From the NCBI GenBank assembly GCA_026388715.1, contig JAPLJF010000032.1, positions 1-64,000 of the forward strand: a DNA stretch of 64,000 bases. The letters run 5' to 3'. Shown here one piece after another: positions 53,057-61,950 of the stretch; positions within the stretch are counted from its first letter, which is position 1, and every line of letters starts with the position of its first letter. Under the pieces are notes generated by a model. The model saw nothing but the letters and a program-made list of their open reading frames with translations, did not search any database and was not told where the DNA came from. This DNA is from Deltaproteobacteria bacterium. GTDB lineage: Bacteria; Desulfobacterota; Desulfobulbia; Desulfobulbales; Desulfocapsaceae. A program made the position numbers and the translations under genes.

Positions 53057-53604
53057 TGCGTGCACTATTAGTTATCGATGTCCAGAATGAGTATTTCTAT
53101 GGAAAACTGCCGGTATCTCATCCACCCGGAAGCCTGAACAATATATTGAAGGCGATGGACGCAGCAACGACGAATCAAATACCTGTAGTGGTGATCCAGC
53201 ATGCGGCAAAGTCGGAAACCTCGCCCGTCTTTCGGAAAGGGAGCCCGGAATGGGAGCTTCATCCCGATGTTGAGAAACGGCACCGAGACGTGTTGATTGC
53301 AAAAAACTGGCCGGATAGTTTCACTGAAACAGGACTGGAAGAATGGCTCAAGAGCAAAGATATCGACACGCTCACGGTGTGCGGATACATGACGCATATG
53401 TGTTGCGATACCACCGCACGACGGGCCTTCCACCTCGGCTATGCCGTTGAGTTTCTCTCGGATGCCACGGGAACATTGGCCTTCAATAATGAGGCAGGGA
53501 GCGTGACGGACGAAGAACTTCATCGGGCTATACTTGTAACGCAATGCCGTTTCAGTAAGGTGGAAAAGACTGACGTTTGGATCAGCCATGTTCGGAACAA
53601 TTAA
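53056..53604 (+). CDS. Cassette 12b: isochorismatase-family cysteine hydrolase
   Basis: 182 residues: LLVIDVQNEYF (catalytic Asp), VLIAKNWPDSF (Lys), and VCGYMTHMCCDTTARRAFHLGY (Cys nucleophile with the preceding cis peptide). Hydrolases of this family act on isochorismate, nicotinamide, N-carbamoyl sarcosine or similar amides. Shares a cassette with the GNAT gene upstream and is translationally coupled to it. Confidence 0.9.
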   Translation: MRALLVIDVQNEYFYGKLPVSHPPGSLNNILKAMDAATTNQIPVVVIQHAAKSETSPVFRKGSPEWELHPDVEKRHRDVLIAKNWPDSFTETGLEEWLKSKDIDTLTVCGYMTHMCCDTTARRAFHLGYAVEFLSDATGTLAFNNEAGSVTDEELHRAILVTQCRFSKVEKTDVWISHVRNN

Positions 53605-53617
53605 ACCAAGAGAGCAT

Positions 53618-53711
53618 GCCCAACAATTGGGTCCATCAGACGGTGGGGAGCAGTGTTGCGCTATTCGCGACAAGTTCAGTTGCCGCCGCTGGTTACCCCT
53701 TGGCGTTAGGC
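53618..53711 (+). other. attC site, end of cassette 12
   Basis: GCCCAAC ... GTTAGGC; longer than the others (94 bases), like VCR-class or long plasmid attC sites. Confidence 0.8.
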
Positions 53712-53766
53712 AAAATGCATGTGCATAGCCAAATGGCAGGCGAAATAGAAAAATAGGTACTACAAA

Positions 53767-54603
53767 ATGAGTAAGGTTAACCACCGACAAGCTCTCATAG
53801 ATAAAATCGAAACACCAATACGGCAAGGTCAGATAGTTGCTGGTTCGGTTAAGACGTCTTACTTATCCGCTGGTGAGGGCCCGCCAGTAATATTGCTGCA
53901 CGGGGCTGGTGCTGGGGCTGTTACTTGGTATCCGTCAATCAGTGCCATCTCAAAAGAATTCCATGTTATCGCTCCTGACATAGTCGGTTATGGTGAGTCT
54001 GATAAACCCAGTGGGGCATATGACCGGCCATACTTTTCAGCATGGCTAAACGAGTTCTTGTCGGCATTGGAAATACCTAAGGCGCATATAGTCGGCCTAT
54101 CTCAAGGGGGAGCTATTGCTCTTCAGTTCGCATTGGACTATCCGGAGCTTGTTGATAAGCTCGTTTTGATTGACTCTGGCGCACTTGGCGCAACACCCTC
54201 ATTTCTGCCCTTTATAGGAATGCTTTGGATGAATTGCGTTCCATCTCGTCTAGCAAATCGATTCTTCTCTCGCTATCTACTATTCAATCCTGAAAACAGA
54301 GATCCAAATCTCGGATATTATTCCATTGAGATACTCAAGCGGGAAGGTGGTAAAAACGCCTTTGCTCAAGGTAGAGGCTCTGCAGTGTCAGCAATGCCTG
54401 AGGAATTCCTTCGGCGGATTAAGAATGAAACTCTAATAATTTGGGGAGAAAATGATCAGCTGTTTTCGGTCGAACAAGGTGAAGCAGCAGCCAGGATCAT
54501 GCCTAATGCGACGCTTTATCGGATTCAAGATGCCGGGCATTTGCCGTTGATGGATCAGCCTGATATTTTCAATAAAGCACTTCTTGGTTTTTTGAGCGAT
54601 TAG
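53767..54603 (+). CDS. Cassette 13: alpha/beta hydrolase
   Basis: 278 residues. Oxyanion region LLHGAGAGAVTWYPSI, nucleophile elbow VGLSQGGAIALQFA (G-L-S-Q-G), acid in WGENDQLF and His in DAGHLPLMDQPD. Typical of haloperoxidase/meta-cleavage hydrolases. No signal peptide, so cytoplasmic. Substrate unknown. Confidence 0.9.
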   Translation: MSKVNHRQALIDKIETPIRQGQIVAGSVKTSYLSAGEGPPVILLHGAGAGAVTWYPSISAISKEFHVIAPDIVGYGESDKPSGAYDRPYFSAWLNEFLSALEIPKAHIVGLSQGGAIALQFALDYPELVDKLVLIDSGALGATPSFLPFIGMLWMNCVPSRLANRFFSRYLLFNPENRDPNLGYYSIEILKREGGKNAFAQGRGSAVSAMPEEFLRRIKNETLIIWGENDQLFSVEQGEAAARIMPNATLYRIQDAGHLPLMDQPDIFNKALLGFLSD

Positions 54604-54631
54604 AGAGCGTGTATAATCAGCGAGGTGGAGT

Positions 54632-54706
54632 GTCTAACAACAGCATCAACTCGGGCTGGTAAAAGCTGCGCCGCTTCGCTATACTGCTTTTACCAGCCGG
54701 TTATGC
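54632..54706 (+). other. attC site, end of cassette 13
   Basis: GTCTAAC ... GTTATGC with GGCTGGTAAAAGCTGCG / GCTTTTACCAGCC arms, a strong hairpin. Confidence 0.85.
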
Positions 54707-54747
54707 TGAACATTCGACAGACCAAACACACGAAAAGGGGGATTAGC

Positions 54748-56100
54748 ATGCGAATCACGCGGGGAGTGTTCTGCGACCTGGCCATCTGGATGGTGGGCTT
54801 CGGCTTGTGCATTGGGATCATATTTCCGTTCTTCGCAATGGCGCTCGGGGTGCCGACAGCCGTCGCTCTCAGGCCCATCTTCATCACGGCCTGCCTGGGC
54901 GCCGGGGCATTGGTCGCTGTCGTCAACTATGGCCTCTCGCGTTGGATCGTGGGCGTCCGGTTGAGGGTTCTGGCGAACGGCATGAATGACGTAGAGCGGA
55001 ACCTGGGTGCGGTCACCTTCAGTGGCGACCTCTCCCGATGCGCGTCAGACAGCTGCATGATCCCCGTCGATTCCCAGGACGAGATTGGAGAAAGCGCTGC
55101 AGCATTCAACCGGCTCGTCGAGTCACTCTCGGCATCGATGACGACGCAGGCGGCGGTTCGTTCGTTCTCAGAGATGCTGACGAGTCAATTGGAGATAGAG
55201 AGCCTGGCAGATAACGCTCTGCAACAGTTCTTCGAGCACACAGGTGCGGCGGGCGGCGTGATCCTTTACGAATCAGAGGGTGAACTGAAGGTCGCGGCCT
55301 CACGTGGAGTGCGGAACCCGGAGTCGGTAGCTGTGAGTGACCACATCATGGCCGTAGTGCGGACAGGGCAGAGGCAGATCATTTCGATACCTGCCGACGT
55401 ACGAGTCGAGGGCGTCATCGTGGACTTCCGGCCCGGGGAGGTCATCGTGTTTCCCATCACGCACAAGAGTGTACCGCTCGGAGTAATCGTCCTTGCGGCT
55501 GGGGGGTCGTTCAACGCGGACCACCGTGCACTGATCGATCTGCTCCTGCAGGGGCTGGGATTGGCCCTGAACAACGCGATGACCCATGATCGCTTGCAGC
55601 GCCTGGCCGCTGTGGATCCGCTTACGGGTATCTACAACCGTCGCTTCGGCTTGGGTCGCCTGCACGAGGAGTTCACTCGGGCAGTGCGCACCAGCTCGTT
55701 CCTGGGTGTACTGATGCTCGACATCGACCATTTCAAGCAGGTCAACGACACGTACGGCCACCTCGTTGGAGATCGCATTTTGAAGTCCACCTGTTCCATC
55801 GTCCGGTCCCTACTTCGGGAAGGGGATATTTTCTTTCGCTACGGTGGCGAGGAGTTCGTCGCCGTATTGCCGGCGGCATCTACGGAGGACCTTCGAGACA
55901 TGGGCGAGCGACTGCGCAGGGCCGTCGCGGACAGCGCCCTCTCGGACGGCGATAGGACGGTGCGTGTTACCGTGAGCATCGGCGGGGCGGCCTATCCCAA
56001 CCAGAATGTCAAAGACGAGGATACGCTAGTCCAGTTGGCGGACGAGGCTCTTTACCGGGTCAAGGATTCGGGCAGGAACCGCGTCGAGATCTCTAAGTAG
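54748..56100 (+). CDS. Cassette 14: membrane GGDEF diguanylate cyclase with GAF domain
   Basis: 450 residues from the ATG at 54748, after GGGGGATTAGC. Two N-terminal helices (DLAIWMVGFGLCIGIIFPFF and a second near 45-65), a HAMP-like linker, a GAF-type domain (about 150-285), then a complete GGDEF domain: DPLTGIYNRRFGL, LDIDHFKQVNDTYGH, and the active site RYGGEEFVAVLP, which retains GGEEF. An upstream RxxD-type inhibitory site is not obvious. Noticeably more GC-rich than neighbouring cassettes. Confidence 0.92.
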   Translation: MRITRGVFCDLAIWMVGFGLCIGIIFPFFAMALGVPTAVALRPIFITACLGAGALVAVVNYGLSRWIVGVRLRVLANGMNDVERNLGAVTFSGDLSRCASDSCMIPVDSQDEIGESAAAFNRLVESLSASMTTQAAVRSFSEMLTSQLEIESLADNALQQFFEHTGAAGGVILYESEGELKVAASRGVRNPESVAVSDHIMAVVRTGQRQIISIPADVRVEGVIVDFRPGEVIVFPITHKSVPLGVIVLAAGGSFNADHRALIDLLLQGLGLALNNAMTHDRLQRLAAVDPLTGIYNRRFGLGRLHEEFTRAVRTSSFLGVLMLDIDHFKQVNDTYGHLVGDRILKSTCSIVRSLLREGDIFFRYGGEEFVAVLPAASTEDLRDMGERLRRAVADSALSDGDRTVRVTVSIGGAAYPNQNVKDEDTLVQLADEALYRVKDSGRNRVEISK

Positions 56101-56107
56101 CGAGGAT

Positions 56108-56200
56108 GCCGCAACGCATGGTGGGGTGCAGGCCGCCCCGCCTGCGGTCGATTCCAGCAGACGCCGCTTCGCGGTGCAGCTGAAGCCACAGACGTTATAA
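56108..56200 (+). other. attC site, end of cassette 14
   Basis: Left GCCGCAAC (a poor RYYYAAC match) and right GTTATAAGC, enclosing GGTGCAGGCCGCCCC and GACGCCGCTTCGCGGTGCAGC arms. About 93 bases, GC-rich like the gene before it. Confidence 0.6.
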
Positions 56201-56209
56201 GCAAACGAT

Positions 56210-56995
56210 ATGAAAATACCATTTTTCCAAGTTGACGCATTTTCGAACAAGGCCTTTGGCGGTAATCCTGCGGCTATCTGTATATTAAATTCCTGGCTTG
56301 ACAACGATGTGCTGCAAAAAATAGCAGCAGAGAACAATTTATCTGAAACAGCATTTCTTGTTCCAGTAACCCCCGGGAACTATGAACTGAAATGGTTTAC
56401 CCCAACAATAGAAATTGACCTTTGTGGCCATGCCACCCTTGCAAGCGCATTTGTCCTATTCGAATACTACGACCAAGACAAAACCGTCTTAAAATTTCAA
56501 ACTGCAAGTGGAGATTTATTAGTAGAAAAATCAGCGAAATTACTTTCCATGAATTTTCCAGCAAGGCCACCAACTGAAGCCAATTCACCAGAAATCCTTT
56601 CTGAGGCTCTTGGGGTTGAGGCAAGCTATGTTCTAGAATCAAGAGATTTGCTGGCAGTATTTGAGGATGAAAATACAATTCAAAACATGACACCAGATTT
56701 CGACAAACTCAAAAAAATTCAAAGCCACTTTGCGGTAATCGTTTCCGCTCCAGGGGAATGTTCTGATTTTGTTTCGAGGTTTTTTGCCCCAAATGCCGGT
56801 ATAAATGAAGATCCAGTAACAGGATCTGCCCATTGCACCTTAATTCCATATTGGGCAAAACGACTTAACAAAAACAAATTGCATGCCTTTCAACTATCAA
56901 GCCGAAAGGGGGAAATATTTTGTGAATATTCAGGTGATCGTGTCAGAATCTCAGGACATTCAACACTGTTCGCAAAAGGTGAAATTTACATATGA
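56210..56995 (+). CDS. Cassette 15: PhzF-family isomerase
   Basis: 261 residues of the PhzF/YddE fold, related to diaminopimelate epimerase. FQVDAFSNKAFGGNPAAICIL at the start (GNPAA), ENNLSETAFLVP with the catalytic Glu, IDLCGHATLASAFVLF (CGHAT), NEDPVTGSAHCTLIPYW in the second half. Likely a cytoplasmic isomerase of small amino or chorismate-derived compounds. No phenazine genes nearby, so phenazine synthesis is not implied. Confidence 0.92.
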   Translation: MKIPFFQVDAFSNKAFGGNPAAICILNSWLDNDVLQKIAAENNLSETAFLVPVTPGNYELKWFTPTIEIDLCGHATLASAFVLFEYYDQDKTVLKFQTASGDLLVEKSAKLLSMNFPARPPTEANSPEILSEALGVEASYVLESRDLLAVFEDENTIQNMTPDFDKLKKIQSHFAVIVSAPGECSDFVSRFFAPNAGINEDPVTGSAHCTLIPYWAKRLNKNKLHAFQLSSRKGEIFCEYSGDRVRISGHSTLFAKGEIYI

Positions 56996-56998
56996 AAG

Positions 56999-57074
56999 CT
57001 TATAACAAAAGCATTCACCAGACGGCAAGAAGCGCGGCGGCGCTGACGCGGCAAGTTTGGGTGGGCCGTTAGTG
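56999..57074 (+). other. attC site, end of cassette 15
   Basis: CTTATAAC ... GTTAGTG; the outer arm mirrors the preceding site. Inner arms are less regular. Confidence 0.65.
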
Positions 57075-57217
57075 ATGCAGATCGTTATGAGGAAGCGGTG
57101 CCGTGAGAGTGCAGCAGCGTTCATCCATTTTCCTCATGTCTTTTTACCCAAAGGTCGAAGTCTGAGGCAGAGTACGCGGAAACGATATAGAATATCGACA
57201 CACCAGCAGGAGGTGTA

Positions 57218-57769
57218 ATGATGAAGAATCTGAGGAGAAGATCGCTTGCATGTGCCATCGTTTTGATCTGCCTTGCCGCATGCGCAAGTGTATCCCATGC
57301 AGCAAGGCCCAACGCCCCTAAGAGTGAAGTTGCGCCGACCATTAAGAGCCAAGTTGAGGATGCGCTTAGAGTCCTTGGCAAGGAAATCACTCGGCGAGTG
57401 CCTGTGGACAATAAGTCCGCCTTTGAACTGCTTAGATTATACCTGGGCCAGAATTCTTACATATACGGCGCCGCTTTTGCCTTTGCTCCCGCAGAAAAGA
57501 GCGGTAAGCTGGTCAAATCCTCACCCTATGTTTACCGGAGCGGTGGGAAGCTCATTGAAAAGAATCTCATAGATTCCTATAATTATACGGTTCAAGACTG
57601 GTACCTTCTGCCTGTCAAGGCGAGGGAGCCAGTGTGGAGTAAGCCCTATTATGACGAAGGAGGTGGTGATGCCTGGATGATCACCTACTCGATTCCAATC
57701 TACTCCAATGGGAAGCAACCCCGGCTTATTGGGGTTCTCACATCGGACCTGCACATCCCGAATAAATGA
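57218..57769 (+). CDS. Cassette 16: secreted Cache/PDC-type ligand-binding domain
   Basis: 183 residues. A signal sequence (SLACAIVLICLAACASVSHA) contains a possible lipobox LAAC, so the protein may be a lipoprotein. The mature part contains AAFAFAPAEKSGKL, VYRSGGKLIEKNL, TVQDWYLLPVKAREPVWSKPYYDEGG and the PIYSNGKQPRLIGVL close of dCache domains, which bind small ligands outside the cell in chemoreceptors and kinases. Here the domain stands alone with no signalling module. The first in-frame codon is ATG 57218. Confidence 0.75.
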   Translation: MMKNLRRRSLACAIVLICLAACASVSHAARPNAPKSEVAPTIKSQVEDALRVLGKEITRRVPVDNKSAFELLRLYLGQNSYIYGAAFAFAPAEKSGKLVKSSPYVYRSGGKLIEKNLIDSYNYTVQDWYLLPVKAREPVWSKPYYDEGGGDAWMITYSIPIYSNGKQPRLIGVLTSDLHIPNK

Positions 57770-57883
57770 GGCTCTATCCGGTAATTTGCACATAACATCC
57801 CGGCGGCGAAGCCCGCCGTCCGGAGCGCCTGCTGGATGCAGAAGGGACATTTTTCTCAACTCCTTCCGAGGAATTGTACTCAT

Positions 57884-57944
57884 GCATAACTTTCGCTGGA
57901 GCCGACGCCCAAAAAGCCGGGCGCGGCTCAACTGGCAGTTGGGC
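57884..57944 (+). other. attC site, end of cassette 16
   Basis: GCATAAC ... GTTGGGC with GGAGCCGACGCCC / GGGCGCGGCTC arms. Last attC recognised, so the array appears to end here. The 110 bases before it include GCACATAACATCCCGGCGG, perhaps part of another, decayed attC. Confidence 0.75.
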
Positions 57945-58080
57945 TGTATGAATAATTATGGGATCAAATAATCATTGATCTCCATAAGCTTTTTATCGAT
58001 TGAGAAGGTCAGGTTGCAGATTACATTGAAGATGGCTTCAATGGTTTTTTGAATATATTACAAAATGCAAGGAGGCTGAT

Positions 58081-58917
58081 ATGAACAAGCTGGTTATGGT
58101 GATGTATTATTTGATGGTGACTGTAATTCTTATGGGGAGTACGGCTTTTGCTGCCCAGGATGAAAAAGGCTACAAGGATCATCCGGCTTTTACGAGGATG
58201 TCCGGATATTGGATTCACAGCTGCGATCAGAAACAGTTCGACACGCATGACTTTATTACCGAAAAAGGCAAGACCATATGAGTGGAAGGACAGCTTTGGA
58301 AGATAAATTACTATCCAAACGCAGATCTGAAGCCTAAACCAAGTGAAATCCAGATTATGCGCAACTTTGAAAATGCCGTCCAGAAGCAGGGCGGGACAGT
58401 AGTTTTTCAGGACAAGGGTAAGAGTACCTTTAAACTGACCAAGGACAGCAAGGAGATCTGGATTGAGTTATGGGCAGAGTTCACAGGCAAATACGGACTC
58501 CTGATTGTCCAGAAGGATGCTATGACACAGGATATTGTCGCCAATGCGGAAGTTTTATCCAGCGATATTAATAAAACGGGACATGTAGCCGTTTATGGCA
58601 TCTATTTCGATACTGGAAAGTCCACCATTAAACCAGAGTCCGCGCAAGCTATCGGGGAAATTGCCAAACTCTTGAAAACTGATGCCGCCCTCAAGGTTTA
58701 TGTGGTTGGTCACACGGACAACGTAGGCAATATGGAAAGCAATATAAAACTATCCAAAAATCGCGCCGAAGCAGTAATCCAGGAACTTGTTCAAAACCAT
58801 GGTATTGCTCCGGTACGCTTGCATGGCTATGGATGCGGTTTGTTCGCCCCCGTTGCGTCGAACGATGCTGAAGAGGGACGCGCTAAAAACCGTCGTGTCG
58901 AGCTGGTCAAGCAATAA
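58081..58917 (+). pseudogene. OmpA-family protein interrupted by an in-frame TGA
   Basis: One continuous frame of 278 codons is broken only by TGA at 58279-58281. The first part has a signal peptide (MVTVILMGSTAFA) and FTRMSGYWIHSCDQKQFD; after the stop it continues VEGQLWKINYYPN and a complete OmpA C-terminal domain: VYGIYFDTGKSTIKPESA, VVGHTDNVGNMESN, LSKNRAEAV, GRAKNRRVEL. Relatives seem to have a non-Cys residue at the stop, so selenocysteine is unlikely. The GTG right after the TGA could restart translation, but without a signal peptide. Confidence 0.75.
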
Positions 58918-59009
58918 AGAAGGGGACAAACTTGTTGGCTTCGTAGTTATTCGAATTCGATCCTCTCGTCATGTCTCACAAAAAGGTCAAGTATCCTGTA
59001 ATGAGAACA

Positions 59010-59043
59010 GGTCGAGATTCCGGCATCTGCAGGAATCTCGACC
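59010..59043 (+). terminator. Hairpin terminator after the OmpA gene
   Basis: GGTCGAGATTCC / GGAATCTCGACC, a perfect 12-base stem with a 10-base loop, followed by a T-rich stretch. Confidence 0.75.
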
Positions 59044-59080
59044 TTCTAGCTTTGTTTTAAGATTAAATGGCTCACAAGCC

Positions 59081-59216
59081 CTATAATTTACTCAAGCCGA
59101 CGCCGAGTACGGTGGTTTTATCCAGCAAGCGCAACAGCGGCACGGTATAGCTTTCCGTTAGGTTTCTCTCCACAGGACAACATTCGGGGCAAGTCTTGAA
59201 TTGTGAATGACGTGAT
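59081..59216 (-). pseudogene. 3' fragment of an unidentified gene
   Basis: A minus-strand frame of about 44 codons ending LTESYTVPLLRLLDKTTVLG and five more residues looks like genuine protein sequence, but has no start and is closed upstream by TGA. Probably the remnant end of a lost gene. Not identified. Confidence 0.25.
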
Positions 59217-59365
59217 CATTGCTTATTTTTCAAAACCTGACCCTGCTCATTTGTTATCAATTCCATTGATCTTATACTGAAAAATTTGATTAGACATTCT
59301 ACTATTTCAATGAATTATAGAGGCAATATTTTAAAATTTTTTATATAAGCAACAACTGGTTAGTA

Positions 59366-59794
59366 ATGAATAAAGATAAAACTACTATTTCAAAATCAGA
59401 AGAAGATATAGAGTCGACTTCAGTAGAATCGCTTTGGTGGAAAAATTGGAAGATTATGCTTCCAATTTGGGTGATAATTGTTGTTTTTATCTGGGTTGGA
59501 GTTTATTTCAATATAGATACTAAGGTTATCGCTGGCATTGTATTCTTAATTGGCCTGTTATCCAATGCTTTTGCCTGGTTGCTTGGCATCATCGCGATTA
59601 TACCTTTTGTGGGACCGCTGATAGTCAGAGTCCTTTCTTATAGCCTCATCTGGTTGCTCAACGCGATAGGTTATTTGGTGGCATTGGTGGCTATTCGGCG
59701 AGGCTACTCGAAAGATGTGTTGACTTATCGTGGGCTGACTGTTGCCCTCATTATTGGCATCATCATTGGGTATGTACTTGGGAAGTTGATATGA
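59366..59794 (+). CDS. Small membrane protein of unknown function
   Basis: 142 residues. A charged Ser/Glu-rich N terminus (about 25 residues) is followed by four hydrophobic segments (IMLPIWVIIVVFIWVGVYF, VIAGIVFLIGLLSNAFAW, LLGIIAIIPFVGPLIVRVLS, ALIIGIIIGYVLGKLI). No family recognised. AT-rich, with isolated context between the terminator and the IS remnant. Confidence 0.6.
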   Translation: MNKDKTTISKSEEDIESTSVESLWWKNWKIMLPIWVIIVVFIWVGVYFNIDTKVIAGIVFLIGLLSNAFAWLLGIIAIIPFVGPLIVRVLSYSLIWLLNAIGYLVALVAIRRGYSKDVLTYRGLTVALIIGIIIGYVLGKLI

Positions 59795-60109
59795 ATTTCA
59801 ACTAACACAAGCTTTTTCCATATATCTGCATTCGTATTATTCTAGCGGAATAGAAGCTATAGGTGTCAAGATTATGTATGGAAAATTTTGGTAATCCCAT
59901 TGCTAACATCAAGTAAATAAACCGGACTGGAAATAGCCGCATTTTTTCAAGGGTAGCACATCGGCCAGCCGATTATTTCAAACGTTGAGCCTGTAGGAAA
60001 ACGTAAATTATTGTAAATAATTCCTGTAGGTTCAAGCACAATAGTAGTATAGTTACTGCAATATCAGCCAAGTAAAGCGGTTAAATCCACTTCAGAGAGA
60101 TGTCGCGGC

Positions 60110-60277
60110 ATGGCCCGTTATAAACCTTACTCTTACGTTCAAGGCAAATTCATTCCCATTCACTTTGACAGGCAGATCCTTCCCGGCACATTTGAATTCA
60201 CCCTGAACCACCTCATTCATCTTGAGTTGGTTCTTTTCTGCTTTGATGCATGTTTCAAAAACGATGACCGTCTTTAA
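60110..60277 (+). pseudogene. IS1182 transposase, 5' remnant
   Basis: 55 codons, M-A-R-Y-K-P-Y-S-Y then QGKFIPIHF and QILPGTF, closely matching the start of the intact transposase at 138, then diverging to a stop. The 3' remnant of the gene lies from about 61840. Confidence 0.85.
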
Positions 60278-60321
60278 GAGCCAGGCTCACTGAGGTCTTT
60301 TCCCAAAAAAAAATCAATACA

Positions 60322-61563
60322 ATGCAAACACATCACACCGCAAACCTGCGGCAGGTATTCAGCCTGCCGGTCATTGTCGCCGCCCTGGGTTATTTTGTCG
60401 ATATCTACGACCTGGTGCTGTTCAGCATCGTGCGGGTACCAAGTCTCAAATCTTTTGGCCTGGCCGGCCCGGAACTGATCAGTTCCGGGGTCTTTCTTCT
60501 CAACATGCAGATGGCCGGGATGCTGATCGGCGGCATCATCTGGGGGGTGCTCGGCGACCGCAAGGGGCGGCTCAAGATCATGTTCGCCTCCATTTTCATC
60601 TACTCCATCGCCAACTTCGCCAACGGCATGGTCAGCTCGCTGCCGGCCTACGCGGCGCTCCGCTTTCTCGCCGGCATTGGCCTGGCCGGGGAACTGGGGG
60701 CGGGAATCACCCTGGTGTCCGAGGTCCTGCACCAGAGCGTCCGCGGCTATGGCACCATGTTGGTCGCCTCCGTGGGGGTCTCCGGCGCCATCCTCGCCAA
60801 CCTCGTGGCCACCGCCTTTGATTGGCGCAAGGCCTTTATTATCGGCGGCATTCTCGGCCTCTTGCTGCTCATTACCCGAATCAAGGTGGCGGATTCGGGC
60901 ATGTTTCGGGCCATGGAGGAGAAGGAGAGCGTCAGCCGGGGAAATTTCCTGGCCCTGTTCTTTGACCGGCAGCGCTTCATCCGCTACCTGAACTCGATTC
61001 TCATCGGGGTGCCCATCTGGTTTGTGGTCGCCATCCTGATCACCTTTGCACCGGAGTTCGCGAAATCATTGGGCATAAGCGGCCCGGTCACCGCCGGCAA
61101 CGCGGTCATGCTTTGCTATCTGGGGCTGATTTTCGGTGACTTCAGCAGCGGACTCCTGAGCCAGGTATTGAAGAGCCGGAAAAAAGTGGTCTTCATTTTT
61201 ATGCTGCTGACCATGGCAGGCATTGGCCTTTATTTCCTGCAGGGGAGCCGGAGCCCGGCCTTCTTTTATGGGGTCTGCTGTTTCCTTGGCTTTGCCGGTG
61301 GCTATTGGGCCATTTTCGTCACCGTGGCGGCCGAGCAGTTCGGCACGAACCTTCGGGCCACGGTCGCCACCACCGTTCCCAATTTCGTGCGCGGCATGGT
61401 GGTGCCCATCACCACGGTCTTTCAGCTCTGCCGCAGTTATTTCAGCCTTGAGACCAGTGCTTTACTGGTCGGAGGCGTGTGCATGGCTGTCGCCCTCCTG
61501 GCCCTGACCAGGCTGGAAGAGACCTTTCATAAGGACCTGGACTATTTCGAGGAGTTTCTGTAA
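60322..61563 (+). CDS. MFS transporter (sialate/sugar-acid:H+ symporter-like)
   Basis: 413 residues, about 12 helices. GYFVDIYDLVLFSI in helix 1 and the signature GVLGDRKGRLKIMFAS between helices 2 and 3 (GxLaDrxGRkxxl) mark the major facilitator superfamily; helix 4-5 has RFLAGIGLAGELGAGITLV. The plan resembles the metabolite:H+ symporter group (ProP, NanT). GC-rich compared with the IS sequence that surrounds it. Substrate not deduced. Confidence 0.88.
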   Translation: MQTHHTANLRQVFSLPVIVAALGYFVDIYDLVLFSIVRVPSLKSFGLAGPELISSGVFLLNMQMAGMLIGGIIWGVLGDRKGRLKIMFASIFIYSIANFANGMVSSLPAYAALRFLAGIGLAGELGAGITLVSEVLHQSVRGYGTMLVASVGVSGAILANLVATAFDWRKAFIIGGILGLLLLITRIKVADSGMFRAMEEKESVSRGNFLALFFDRQRFIRYLNSILIGVPIWFVVAILITFAPEFAKSLGISGPVTAGNAVMLCYLGLIFGDFSSGLLSQVLKSRKKVVFIFMLLTMAGIGLYFLQGSRSPAFFYGVCCFLGFAGGYWAIFVTVAAEQFGTNLRATVATTVPNFVRGMVVPITTVFQLCRSYFSLETSALLVGGVCMAVALLALTRLEETFHKDLDYFEEFL

Positions 61564-61839
61564 GCCTTTTGCCCATCGTCCAATAATTTTGCCCATGCTA
61601 TCTATCTTTTATATGCCATCTGGGTGAAAAAATGAAAAACCACAACCCAAATGAGATTGATTGTGGCGCGCGTGAATCTGCTGCTGACCTCGACGACAGC
61701 CTTTATTCTCGGGTCTATTGGATGTCGGTAGCTCCGTTCTTGCCGGTAAGCACGACCGGAAGAATGATGACAACAAGGGGCATAACAAAAAAGGGGAGAA
61801 CTTTCCGACGAAGTGCCATTTTATGATTGTCCCTTGGCG

Positions 61840-61950
61840 GGTCATGGGCCTTGATATCCTCACCCTGCACGGAAAAACCAAGGTGAACATCCAGTGGAAC
61901 CTGTTCTGCATTGTCCATAATCTGAAAAAGGTGGCAAGATATGGACCGAG
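61840..61950 (+). pseudogene. IS1182 transposase, 3' remnant
   Basis: KTKVNIQWNLFCIVHNLKK and VARYGPS, the C terminus of the transposase at 138-1688, with small changes. The stretch between 61630 and 61840 has an open frame but no match I can name. Confidence 0.8.

Noticed and set aside
44875-57944. CRISPR array suggested by regularly recurring hairpins
   Set aside because: The recurring units are about 60-90 bases, lie at gene ends and have attC cores; there are no short uniform repeats with spacers and no cas genes.
58279-58281. In-frame TGA in the OmpA-type gene as a second selenocysteine
   Set aside because: The position is not a redox Cys in this family as far as I can tell, and no UxxC or CxxU motif is present.
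61632-61826. 64-codon plus-strand frame between the MFS gene and the IS 3' remnant
   Set aside because: No ribosome site or family resemblance; probably degraded mobile-element sequence.
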